Below the pieces are notes generated by a model. It was not told the origin of the DNA and did no database searches. It worked only from the letters and a program-made list of their open reading frames with translations. The position numbers and the translations under genes are program-made. Below, one piece after another: positions 27,448 through 35,009 of a stretch of DNA of 37,627 nucleotides (position 1 is its first letter; the number at the start of each line of letters is the position of its first letter). Source of the stretch: Gemmatimonadales bacterium. Lineage in GTDB: Bacteria > Gemmatimonadota > Gemmatimonadetes > Gemmatimonadales > JACORV01. The DNA is taken from NCBI GenBank assembly GCA_035502185.1, contig DATJUT010000046.1:1-37627 (forward strand). The letters are read 5' to 3'.

Positions 27448-28310
27448 CGACCGACGGCCTGCTCCTCGTGGACAAGCCCGCGGGCCCGACGTCGCACGAC
27501 GTGGTGGCCGCCGCCCGCCGCGCCCTGGGCGAGCGGCGCGTGGGGCACGCGGGCACGCTCGACCCGGCGGCCACGGGGCTGCTGGTCGTGCTGGCGGGAC
27601 GCGCGACGCGGCTGGCGCGGTTCGTGGCGCTCCTCCCCAAGCGCTACCGGGGGACCATCCGCTTCGGGTGCGAGACGTCCACCGACGACGCGGCCGGTGA
27701 GCCCGGGGAGCGGGACGACGGGTGGCGCGGCCGGAGCGACGCCGACGTCGCCGCGGCCCTCCAGCGCGTGGCCGCGCGGCCGACCCAGGTGCCGCCGCAG
27801 GTCTCGGCCAAGAAGGTCGCCGGCGAGCGGGCCTACCGCCGGGCGCGGCGGGGTGAGGCGGTGGAGCTGGCGGCGGTGCCGGTGCGGATCGAGGTGCTGG
27901 GGTGCGGGCCGCTCGACCGCGACGCGGGCGAGGTGGCGGTGGACGTCGAGTGCGGGTCGGGCACCTACGTGCGTGCGATCGCGAGGGACGTGGGGCGCGA
28001 GCTGGGCTCGCGCGCGCACCTGGCGGCGCTGCGGCGGCTGTCGATCGGGCCGTGGCGGGTGGAGGACGCGGTGCCGCTGGCGGCGCTGACGCAGGGCGTG
28101 CCGGCGCTGCTCCCGCTCGCCGACGCGGTGCGGCACCTGCCGGTCCTCGAGGTCGGCGCGGGCCCCGCGGAGGCCATCACCCACGGGCGGAAGATCGAGG
28201 AGGTCCGGAAGCTCGACGGCCCGGTGGCGGTATTCGGCGACGGCCGGCTCCTGGCCGTGGCCGAGTGGCACGAGGGCCGCTACGCGCCGCTGGTGGTGCT
28301 GGCGCCGTGA
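27444..28310 (+). CDS. truB: tRNA pseudouridine(55) synthase, probable CTG start
   Basis: A pseudouridine synthase for tRNA U55. The core has K-P-A-G-P-T-S-H-D, the catalytic-Asp motif GHAGTLDP (Asp in T-L-D-P-A-A-T-G), K-R-Y-R-G-T-I-R-F-G and G-T-Y-V-R-A-I-A-R-D. The only ATG/GTG/TTG start is GTG at 27468, but that would remove the conserved first strand read as D-G-L-L-L-V-D-K-P. No other standard start lies upstream in frame; CTG at 27444 overlaps the rbfA stop as CTGA, like the ATGA/GTGA joints of this operon. I therefore give 27444 (288 aa), with 27468 (280 aa) as the conservative choice. The C-terminal PUA-like half is normal. Confidence 0.85.
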   Translation: MTTDGLLLVDKPAGPTSHDVVAAARRALGERRVGHAGTLDPAATGLLVVLAGRATRLARFVALLPKRYRGTIRFGCETSTDDAAGEPGERDDGWRGRSDADVAAALQRVAARPTQVPPQVSAKKVAGERAYRRARRGEAVELAAVPVRIEVLGCGPLDRDAGEVAVDVECGSGTYVRAIARDVGRELGSRAHLAALRRLSIGPWRVEDAVPLAALTQGVPALLPLADAVRHLPVLEVGAGPAEAITHGRKIEEVRKLDGPVAVFGDGRLLAVAEWHEGRYAPLVVLAP

Positions 28311-28461
28311 GGGACCGCCCTCGCTCCCCGAGCGTTCTTCGCGCCGCCCGCACGATGGCCCTCGGGCGCTCGGAGGCGACCGCGCCGTGAGGGACGGCCC
28401 TCGCTCCCCGAGCGTTCTTCGCGCCGCCCGCACGACGGCCCTCGGGCGCTCGGAGGCGACC
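28302..28461 (+). repeat. 80-bp direct tandem duplication between truB and ribF
   Basis: Two head-to-tail copies, 28302-28381 and 28382-28461, differ at two positions (28316/28396 C-G and 28356/28436 T-C). Each copy begins with GCGCCGTGA, the last codons and stop of truB, and each contains a distant inverted pair CCGAGCG/CGCTCGG (28328-28334 and 28367-28373 in copy 1). No ORF is supported inside. The second copy ends six bases before the ribF GTG. Confidence 0.9.
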
Positions 28462-28466
28462 ACCTC

Positions 28467-29378
28467 GTGAGCGGCGACGTGCTGACGGTGGGCACGTTCG
28501 ACGGCGTGCACCTCGGTCACCAGGCGGTGCTCGCGGAGATCGCGCGGCGGGCCGCCGCCTCGGGAGGCCGGAGCGTGCTGGTCACGTTCGAGCCGCACCC
28601 GCTGGAGGTGGTGAACCCGCGGGCCGCGCCGCGCCTGCTGACCACGGCGGACGAGAAGCGGGCCGTGCTGGCGCAGTCGCCGGTGGACCACGTGGTGTTC
28701 CTGCCCTTCACGGCGGCGCTGGCGCAGCTGCCGCCGGAACGGTTCGTGCGGGAGGAGCTGGAGCGCCGCTTCGCGCTGGCGGAGCTGGTGATCGGTTACG
28801 ACCACGGGTTCGGGCGCGGCCGGGCGGGCGGCGTGGAGCTGTTGCGCCGCATCGGCCGGGAGGACGGCTTCGCGGTGGACGTGGTGCCGGCGGTCGCGGT
28901 GGACGGCCGGCCGGTGTCCTCGACGCTGATCCGGCGGGCGGTCGCGGGCGGCGACCTCGCCACGGCGCGGCGCGGCTTGGGTCGCTGGTACGGGGTGACG
29001 GGGGTGGTGATGCGCGGGGCGGGGCGGGGGCGGGGGCTCGGGACGCCCACCGTGAACCTGGCGCCGCCCGATCCCAAGAAGCTGCTGCCTCCGGACGGGG
29101 TGTACGCGGCGCAGGTCGCGTGGCGTGGGGAGCGGCGCGGAGCGATGTTGAACCTGGGGCCGCGGCCCACCTTCGCCGAGGCGGAGCGGATCCTGGAGGC
29201 GCACCTGTTCGACTTCGAGGGCGACCTGGTGGGCGAGACGGTCACGGTCGAGTTCGTGCGGCGCCTGCGCGACGTGAAGGCCTTCCCCTCGCCCGGGGCG
29301 CTGCGGGACCAGCTGGAGCGCGACCGCGCCGACGCGCTCCGTGCGTTGACTGAGCCGGACGGCGCCGTTAACCTCTGA
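28467..29378 (+). CDS. ribF: Bifunctional riboflavin kinase/FAD synthetase
   Basis: A 303-residue enzyme making FMN and FAD. The N-terminal FAD synthetase half has the nucleotidyltransferase motif TVGTFDGVHLGHQ (7-19), T-F-E-P-H-P near 40 and the S-S-T-L-I-R motif near 151. The C-terminal riboflavin kinase half shows G-R-G-L-G-T-P-T-V-N-L near 191 and the P-x-G-V-Y-A family pattern. GTG at 28467 gives the normal N-terminus; the GGAGG upstream lies in the repeat at about ten bases, a wide spacing. No FMN riboswitch is seen upstream. It closes the rimP operon, followed by a secDF promoter in its own 3' end. Confidence 0.93.
   Translation: MSGDVLTVGTFDGVHLGHQAVLAEIARRAAASGGRSVLVTFEPHPLEVVNPRAAPRLLTTADEKRAVLAQSPVDHVVFLPFTAALAQLPPERFVREELERRFALAELVIGYDHGFGRGRAGGVELLRRIGREDGFAVDVVPAVAVDGRPVSSTLIRRAVAGGDLATARRGLGRWYGVTGVVMRGAGRGRGLGTPTVNLAPPDPKKLLPPDGVYAAQVAWRGERRGAMLNLGPRPTFAEAERILEAHLFDFEGDLVGETVTVEFVRRLRDVKAFPSPGALRDQLERDRADALRALTEPDGAVNL
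29346..29374 (+). promoter_or_regulatory. Promoter of secDF, inside the end of ribF
   Basis: TTGACT (29346-29351), 17-base spacer, TAACCT (29369-29374). It lies in the last codons of ribF; transcription would begin near 29381, about 24 bases before the secD ATG. Confidence 0.5.
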
Positions 29379-29404
29379 CGTTTGCCTCTTTCCACGGGCC
29401 TCAC

Positions 29405-31126
29405 ATGCTTGATTCGATTCGCGCTCGCCTGATCGTCATCGGTCTCCTCGCCGCGATCGCCGTGTTCAGCCTCTGGCCCCGGGACGTGAAGATCCGCACC
29501 CGCGGCAGCGACGGGCTGATGCACGACACGACCGAGCGGAAGGTCGCCCTCAAGGAGGGCCTGGACCTCCAGGGCGGCATCCACCTCGGCCTCGAGCTCG
29601 ACCAGAGCAAGGGCAAGGTCGCCAATCCGACTGACGCCCTCGACCGTGCGCTCAAGGTGATCCGCACCCGGATCGACGAGTTCGGCGTGGCCGAGCCGCT
29701 GGTCCAGAAGCTCGGCACCAGCCGCATCATCGTGGACCTGCCCGGCCTCAAGGATCCGGCGCGCGCCAAGGCGATCGTGCAGCGGTCGGCGTTCCTGCAG
29801 TTCGAGATGACCGACATCGAGGGCCTGTTCCGCCGGGCGCTGCCGGCGATGGACCACGCCCTCGCGGCCGCGGGCGTGACCGAGCGCAGCATCGGCCTCG
29901 CGGTCGCGGAGTCGGCGCACCGCGCGGCGGCGCCGCCGGGGGCGACGCCCGCCGCGGCACCGTCGGTCGAGCGGATCCTGGGGGGAGGGGGCGCGGCACC
30001 CGACACGGGCCGCGCGCGCGGGCGCGACACGGCGAAGGCCGGGGGCATCCCGGGCGCCGGCTCCTCCGACACCGCGGGCGTGCTGTCGCGGCTCCTGTTC
30101 GAGGGCCAGATGCCGGGCGAGTTCATGGTGCCGCAGGAGAAGGTGGCCATCGTCTCGGCGATGCTGGAGCACGTGGACTCGATGCACCTGCTGCCGCGGG
30201 GCATCGTGATGCGGTGGAGCGCGCAGGCGCTGTCGCGGGCGGCGCGGGGCTACCTCGGCCTGTACGCCCTGGCCGAGAAGCCGATCATCACGGGCCAGGA
30301 GCTGACCGACGCGCGGGCCCAGCTCGACCCGCTCACCAACCAGGCGGTGGTGAACTTCACCCTGTCGCGCATCGGCGGGCGGGTGTTCGAGCGGGAGACG
30401 GGCAAGAACATCGGCCACAACATGGCGATCGTGCTGGACAACCTGGTGCAGAGCCAGCCGCCGGTGATCCGCGGCCAGATCGCCACCCACGGCCAGATCG
30501 AGCTGGGCAACGCGAGCCTGCAGGACGCGCAGGACCTCGCCCTGGTGCTGAAGGCCGGCGCGCTGCCGGCGCCGCTCCAGATCGTCGAGGAGCGCTCGGT
30601 GGGGCCGTCGCTCGGCCGGGACTCGATCCACGACGCCACGGTCGCGGCGGTCGTCGGCGTCGGCCTCGTCATCGTCATCATGATCGGCTACTACCGGCTC
30701 GCCGGATCGCTGGCCGTCGCGGCGCTGATCCTGTACACGCTGCTCACCGTGGGCGGCCTGTCGGCGCTCGGCGCCACGCTGACCCTGCCGGGCGTCGCGG
30801 GCTTCGTGCTGTCGGTGGGCATCGCGGTGGACGCCAACGTGCTGATCTTCGAGCGCATCCGCGAGGAGCTGGCGCTGGGCAAGTCGGTCCGGCTGGCCAT
30901 CGACGCGGGCTACAAGATGGCGATGAACGCCATCGTGGACTCCAACGTGTCCACCATCCTGACCGCGGCGTTCCTGTTCCAGTTCGGAACGGGTCCGGTC
31001 CGCGGCTTCGCGGCCACGCTGATCCTGGGCATCATCGCGTCGATGATCACCGCGATCTACGTGACGCGCACCTTCTACATGATCTACCTGGAGCGCCGGC
31101 CGGGGCTCCAGACCCTGAGCATCTAA
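29405..31126 (+). CDS. secD: Protein translocase subunit SecD
   Basis: A 573-residue inner-membrane protein of the SecDF complex that pulls exported proteins out of the SecYEG channel using the proton gradient. An N-terminal helix (~8-24) precedes the periplasmic P1 region with G-L-D-L-Q-G-G-I-H-L (~55-64) and V-I-R-T-R-I-D-E-F-G. A Pro/Ala/Gly-rich insert (~178-225) interrupts P1. The C-terminal block of five helices (~415-560) has the V-D-A-N-V-L-I-F-E-R-I-R-E-E proton-path motif and R-G-F-A-A-T-L. No strong Shine-Dalgarno precedes ATG 29405. SecF follows with no gap. Confidence 0.95.
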   Translation: MLDSIRARLIVIGLLAAIAVFSLWPRDVKIRTRGSDGLMHDTTERKVALKEGLDLQGGIHLGLELDQSKGKVANPTDALDRALKVIRTRIDEFGVAEPLVQKLGTSRIIVDLPGLKDPARAKAIVQRSAFLQFEMTDIEGLFRRALPAMDHALAAAGVTERSIGLAVAESAHRAAAPPGATPAAAPSVERILGGGGAAPDTGRARGRDTAKAGGIPGAGSSDTAGVLSRLLFEGQMPGEFMVPQEKVAIVSAMLEHVDSMHLLPRGIVMRWSAQALSRAARGYLGLYALAEKPIITGQELTDARAQLDPLTNQAVVNFTLSRIGGRVFERETGKNIGHNMAIVLDNLVQSQPPVIRGQIATHGQIELGNASLQDAQDLALVLKAGALPAPLQIVEERSVGPSLGRDSIHDATVAAVVGVGLVIVIMIGYYRLAGSLAVAALILYTLLTVGGLSALGATLTLPGVAGFVLSVGIAVDANVLIFERIREELALGKSVRLAIDAGYKMAMNAIVDSNVSTILTAAFLFQFGTGPVRGFAATLILGIIASMITAIYVTRTFYMIYLERRPGLQTLSI

Positions 31127-32140
31127 ATGACCAGATTCTTCGCGCACGCCAACTACGATTTCATCGGGCTCCGGCACTTCGCCTACGGGCTCACCGCGGC
31201 CATCATCATCCCGGGCCTGATCTGGATCCTGGCCGGCGGCCTCAACTACAGCATCGAGTTCACGGGCGGCACGCTCGTGCAGGTGCACATGGCGCAGCCC
31301 TCGAGCGCCGGGGCGATCCGCGCCGCGCTCGACAAGGGCGGCCTGCACAACGCGGAGATCCAGCAGTTCGGCACGCCGCAGGACTTCACCATCCGCACCC
31401 GGCTCTCGCCGACGGCGGCGGTGGACCAGCAGCAGGCGGAGCGGACGGCGTCGATCGTGGACACGGCGCTGTCCCGGTCCTTCGGCGCCGAGAGCTTCCG
31501 GAGCGATCGCGGGGAGGCCGTGGGCCCCAAGGTGGGCGGCGAGCTGCGGCAGAAGGCCTTCATCGCCATCCTGCTGTCGTTCCTCGCGACCCTGGTCTAC
31601 CTGGCGTTCCGGTTCGAGTTCCGGTTCGGCGTCGCCGCCACGCTGGCCACGGCGCACGACATCCTGACGACCCTGGCGTTCATCCGCTACATGAACCTCG
31701 AGGTGTCGCTGGTGGTGGTGGCGGCCATCCTCACCGTGGTCGGCTACTCGCTCAACGACACCATCATCATCTTCGACCGGGTGCGCGAGAACCTGCACAA
31801 GTACAAGCGCGACGACCTCGCGGGCATCCTCAACCGGAGCATCAACGAGACGCTGCCCCGGAGCGTGCTGACCCACGGCACCACCATGGCCACCACGCTC
31901 GCGCTGCTGATCTTCGCGGGCGAGGTCATCCGTCCGTTCGCCTGGGTGATGACCTTCGGCATCTTCACCGGGACCTTCTCGTCGATCTACATCGCCTCGC
32001 CGGTGCTGCTCGCCATCGAGCACCGCTGGCCGGGCAAGGAGGCGCGGGGCGTCCGGGCGCGGGTGGCGGCGGCCGGCGGCGGGAGGGCGGTCGCGGTGCC
32101 CTCGCCCGAGCCGCCGCGCGAGGCGGCGGCCAAGCCGTAG
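31127..32140 (+). CDS. secF: Protein translocase subunit SecF
   Basis: A 337-residue partner of SecD. Helix 1 at ~20-38, then Y-S-I-E-F-T-G-G-T-L-V-Q-V at ~44 opens the periplasmic region. Y-G-P-K-V-type V-G-P-K-V-G-G-E-L is at ~130. The remaining helices include G-Y-S-L-N-D-T-I-I-I-F-D-R-V-R-E-N near 210-226 and F-x-x-V-M-T-F-G-I-F-T-G-T-F-S-S-I. The C-terminal ~40 residues are an Arg/Ala/Pro-rich cytoplasmic tail. ATG follows the secD TAA directly, so the two are co-translated. Confidence 0.95.
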   Translation: MTRFFAHANYDFIGLRHFAYGLTAAIIIPGLIWILAGGLNYSIEFTGGTLVQVHMAQPSSAGAIRAALDKGGLHNAEIQQFGTPQDFTIRTRLSPTAAVDQQQAERTASIVDTALSRSFGAESFRSDRGEAVGPKVGGELRQKAFIAILLSFLATLVYLAFRFEFRFGVAATLATAHDILTTLAFIRYMNLEVSLVVVAAILTVVGYSLNDTIIIFDRVRENLHKYKRDDLAGILNRSINETLPRSVLTHGTTMATTLALLIFAGEVIRPFAWVMTFGIFTGTFSSIYIASPVLLAIEHRWPGKEARGVRARVAAAGGGRAVAVPSPEPPREAAAKP

Positions 32141-32174
32141 CCGGCCCGCGCGTCACGGCCGCGACGGCGGGCGC

Positions 32175-32969
32175 GTGCGGCTGATCGACTCGCACTGCCA
32201 CCTGGCCGACCCCGCCTTCGACGGGGACCGCCTCGAGGTCCTGGCGCGCGCGCGCGCGGAGGGTCTCGAGGCGGTCGTCTGCGTGGCGGACACGGTCGAG
32301 GCGTCGGAGCGCTGCCTCGCGCTGGCCGCGGAGCATCCTGCCGCCACGGCCGGCGCGCCGCGGCTCGTGCCGACTGCCGGTCTCCATCCCCACCACGCCG
32401 CCGACTTCGACCCCGCGGCGGCCGCCGCGCTCGAGCGGCTGCTGGCCGATTCGCGCGTCGCGGCCGTGGGGGAGACCGGGCTCGACTACCACTACGACCG
32501 CTCGCCGCGCGAGGCCCAGCGGGCGGCGTTCACCTGGCACCTGGCCCAGGCGGCCCGCCTCGGCAAGCCCGTGATCGTGCACTCGCGGGAGGCGGACGAG
32601 GACACCGCTCGACTCGTCGGCGAGGCGCCGGAGGGGCTCGCAGGCGTCCTGCACTGCTTCAGCGCCGGGCGCCCCGTGCTCGAGGCCGCGCTAGCGCGCG
32701 GCCTGATGGTGTCCTTCAGCGGGATGATCACCTTCCGGAACTGGGATCAGGCGTGGGCCGTGGCGGAGGTGCCCGACGAACGGCTGCTGGTCGAGACCGA
32801 CGCGCCGTACCTGGCACCGGTGCCGCATCGCGGCGGGCGGAACGAGCCCGCCTACGTGGCGGCCACCGCCGCCCGGCTCGCGGCGCTCAGGGGCACCGTG
32901 CCGGAGCGGCTGGCCGAGTTGACGGCGGCCAACGCGCGACGTCTCTTCGGTCTGGGTAGCTTGGGATGA
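32175..32969 (+). CDS. tatD: TatD-family metal-dependent hydrolase
   Basis: A 264-residue TIM-barrel DNase/hydrolase. Metal and catalytic motifs in order: I-D-S-H-C-H-L (4-10), G-E-T-G-L-D-Y-H-Y-D (~99-108), P-V-I-V-H-S-R-E (~133-140), G-V-L-H-C-F-S (~158) and E-T-D-A-P-Y-L-A-P (~210-218). The ending A-A-N-A-R-R-L-F-G-L is normal. TatD proteins act as Mg-dependent exonucleases in DNA repair or degradation; several substrates are reported. GTG 32175 follows secF by 34 bases with no clear Shine-Dalgarno. Confidence 0.9.
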   Translation: MRLIDSHCHLADPAFDGDRLEVLARARAEGLEAVVCVADTVEASERCLALAAEHPAATAGAPRLVPTAGLHPHHAADFDPAAAAALERLLADSRVAAVGETGLDYHYDRSPREAQRAAFTWHLAQAARLGKPVIVHSREADEDTARLVGEAPEGLAGVLHCFSAGRPVLEAALARGLMVSFSGMITFRNWDQAWAVAEVPDERLLVETDAPYLAPVPHRGGRNEPAYVAATAARLAALRGTVPERLAELTAANARRLFGLGSLG

Positions 32970-32974
32970 GGCGG

Positions 32975-32993
32975 CGGGCGGGCGGCCCGCCCG
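32975..32993 (+). terminator. Short GC hairpin after tatD
   Basis: CGGGCGGG (32975-32982), loop CGG, complement CCCGCCCG (32986-32993). It has no U-tract, so it may be a weak terminator or a barrier between tatD and ridA. Confidence 0.3.
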
Positions 32994-33018
32994 GAGCTGA
33001 CGAACCGGGAGCGGCTCG

Positions 33019-33402
33019 ATGAGCGACATCAGGAGCATCGGCACGCGGCATGCGCCGCAGGCGATCGGCCCCTACAGCCAGGCGGTGGTGGCCGGCGGGT
33101 TCCTCTTCGCCTCGGGGCAGATCCCGCTCGATCCGGCCACCATGCAGGTGGTCGAGGGCGACGTGCGCGCGCAGACCGAGCGGGTGCTCCAGAACATCGC
33201 GGCCGTGCTGGAGGAGGCCGGCAGCAGCTTCCGCCACGTGGTGAAGACCACCGTATTCCTGGCCGACATGGACGACTTCGCCGGGATGAACGAGGTGTAC
33301 GCGCAGGCGTTCGGCGACCACCGACCCGCGCGCTCCACCGTGGCGGTGCGGACCCTGCCCAAGAACGTGCTGGTGGAGATCGACGTCATCGCGCAGCTGT
33401 AG
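33019..33402 (+). CDS. ridA: RidA family enamine/imine deaminase
   Basis: A 127-residue Rid protein. Arg105 (P-A-R-S-T-V) and Glu120 (L-V-E-I-D-V) match the catalytic pair that hydrolyses reactive 2-aminoacrylate-type enamines made by PLP enzymes. G-P-Y-S-Q-A (17-22) and A-S-G-Q-I-P-L-D-P (31-39) are the usual signatures. The length is exactly that of archetypal RidA, which forms a cytoplasmic trimer. GGGAGCGG upstream of ATG serves as the ribosome site. It has a small GC hairpin on its left and a convergent gene on its right. Confidence 0.92.
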   Translation: MSDIRSIGTRHAPQAIGPYSQAVVAGGFLFASGQIPLDPATMQVVEGDVRAQTERVLQNIAAVLEEAGSSFRHVVKTTVFLADMDDFAGMNEVYAQAFGDHRPARSTVAVRTLPKNVLVEIDVIAQL

Positions 33403-33432
33403 CGGCGCTGCGGGGCGCCGGCGGCGGACCGC

Positions 33433-34251
33433 CTAGGCGCGGACGTCCTGGACGACCCCGAGCAGCGATTCCCGCGAGATCGGCACCCGGAGCGTGGGCA
33501 GCACGCCCAGCCCGCTCACCACTTCCAGCGGATCCACACCGGAATAGGACGGCCGGCCCGCCAGCGCGACGACGCGCGCGCCGGCGGCGCCGGCGCGCAG
33601 CCGCCGCAGGAACTCGGAGGCCGGCACGCGACCGGTCGCCACCACGTCGAGGAGCACCACGTCGGCCGGCAGCGCCTCGTAGGCGCGAAGGCCGACCCCC
33701 GCGTCGTCCACCTCGATCACCTCGTGGCCGGCGCTCGCCAGCATGTCGTGGAGCAGGTTGCGCAGCGGGGCGACGCTCGAGACGACGAGGACCCGGGCGG
33801 CGGGCGCGTCGCGCATCACGGCCGCGCGGCCACAGCGGGTGCACAGCACCAGCCGCTCCGTGCCGGCGTCGGTGCGGCGGGAGGGGCCGAGGGTGAAGTT
33901 CCCGCCGCACGCGGGGCAGTCGACCGGACCCCGCGCCGAGAACGCGGCGCGGAGGCTGACCGCCTCCTGGGCCGTGAACGGGATCGGCGTGGCGCCCCGA
34001 TGGGCGTCGCGGCGCCGAGCCGCGGTGCCGCGCCGCTCGGGGGCGTCGCGGCGGTCGGCCTGGCGCCGGTCGGGTCCGGCCCGGCGCTCCGCAGCGGCGC
34101 GCGCGGACGAGGCGCGCCGCTCCCCGTGCCGCCGGTCCGGGTCGGACCGGCGGGGCGTCGGCGAGCGGCGGTCCCACAGCCTGCGACGCTCCGCCTGCCG
34201 GGGCGGCTGCGTTACCTCGCTCGCCGGGCGATGATCAGTCTGTTGGGGCAT
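33433..34251 (-). CDS. Zinc-ribbon protein with degenerate receiver domain and Arg-rich N-terminus
   Basis: A 272-residue protein with three parts. Residues ~20-87 are dominated by R-R pairs after Asp or Glu (for example D-P-D-R-R-H-G-E-R-R and A-D-R-R-D-A-P-E-R-R). Residues 112-140 carry a four-cysteine site C-P-A-C ... C-T-R-C, a probable zinc ribbon. Residues ~152-272 have the receiver fold, but the acidic pair is Ser158-Ser159, the Thr is Ala231 and the Lys is Val256; only the phospho-acceptor position Asp202 remains. Mg-dependent phosphorylation is thus doubtful. ATG 34251 is chosen because sequence further upstream is Arg/Ser shadow and lacks signal. The partner and role are unknown; nucleic-acid binding through the basic part is conjecture. 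Confidence 0.75.
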   Translation of the reverse strand: MPQQTDHRPASEVTQPPRQAERRRLWDRRSPTPRRSDPDRRHGERRASSARAAAERRAGPDRRQADRRDAPERRGTAARRRDAHRGATPIPFTAQEAVSLRAAFSARGPVDCPACGGNFTLGPSRRTDAGTERLVLCTRCGRAAVMRDAPAARVLVVSSVAPLRNLLHDMLASAGHEVIEVDDAGVGLRAYEALPADVVLLDVVATGRVPASEFLRRLRAGAAGARVVALAGRPSYSGVDPLEVVSGLGVLPTLRVPISRESLLGVVQDVRA

Positions 34252-34315
34252 CGGTTCACACGTACAATGGCACGGCTGGGCCCGGAACGCAAAGCGGCGC
34301 GCCGCGCCTCCCGGC

Positions 34316-34729
34316 CTACCGACAGGTGATTTCGACGTCCGCCTGCGGCGACTCGATGCGCGTGTTCCCCGAGGCGACGTACAGCTTCTCCCACACCTGG
34401 AGGTGCTGGCCGGCGGTGCCGAGCTGCCACCAGTCATGCACGCCGATGGTCTGGGCGTTCGGGTTGGTCACGCGGATCACCTTGACCTGGCCCTTGGCGC
34501 CGTCGCTTCGCTCGAAGTGGTAGTTGAACACCATCGGGTGGACGGTGACGCCGACCTTCCCGAAGAAGTGCACGCGGACGGGGCACGCCCCCTTGTACTT
34601 CATCGGCGTCACCGTCACGGTCACGTCGCCGAAGGGCGACTGCGGCGCACCGGAGCGTTCGGCGGCGCGGGGCAGGGCGGCGAGGCCGGGGACGACGATC
34701 AGCGCGATTCCAAGGGCTCGAACGAGCAT
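34316..34729 (-). CDS. Secreted protein with a CP-x-V beta-domain, function unknown
   Basis: A 137-residue protein with an N-terminal signal peptide (core A-L-G-I-A-L-I-V-V-P-G-L-A-A-L-P). The mature part is one beta-rich domain: Y-K-G-A-C-P-V-R-V-H-F-F-G, V-F-N-Y-H-F-E-R-S-D-G-A-K-G, and V-H-D-W-W-Q-L-G. The Y-x-G-x-C-P then Y-x-F-x-R-S-D-G-A pattern recalls domains I know as recurring units in exported bacterial proteins, but without a function. Two Cys (in G-A-C-P and the last T-C-R) could form a disulfide. ATG 34729 has AAGGAG about nine bases upstream. It is probably transcribed alone. Confidence 0.7.
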   Translation of the reverse strand: MLVRALGIALIVVPGLAALPRAAERSGAPQSPFGDVTVTVTPMKYKGACPVRVHFFGKVGVTVHPMVFNYHFERSDGAKGQVKVIRVTNPNAQTIGVHDWWQLGTAGQHLQVWEKLYVASGNTRIESPQADVEITCR

Positions 34730-35009
34730 TGCGATCTTCTCCTTGCGCGCGAAGGCGCGCGGTGCGATCAGGGCCTGCGCGCTCGCCGCAGCCGGCGTGG
34801 CCGCCGCGAGCACGGCCCCACCCTACGCGCTGGGACCGCGCGGCGCAAATGGCGGCGCCCGGTTTCCCGAGAGAAACAGTTCCCTCTCGTCGCCCGCCGC
34901 CCGGGTGGCGGGCGGGTGGACGGCCTGCCGCGGCGCCATCGGGCGGCAGGCGGACGGCCGCGTGCCGCCGTCGTTATCGTATCTCGACCCCTAGGTCCGG
35001 AGGCTTCCC

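Noticed and set aside
28311-28466. An FMN riboswitch before ribF.
   Set aside because: The region is the 80-bp duplication; none of the conserved RFN-element sequence blocks is recognisable.
28796-32023. A ~1075-codon minus-strand frame opposite ribF, secD and secF.
   Set aside because: Its composition is that of antisense GC-rich DNA, and it covers clear SecD, SecF and RibF genes on the other strand.
33403-33432. Small hairpin CGGCGC/GCGCCG (33403-33408 and 33415-33420) between ridA and the convergent receiver gene.
   Set aside because: Only six base pairs with no U-tract in GC-rich DNA; too weak to call a terminator.
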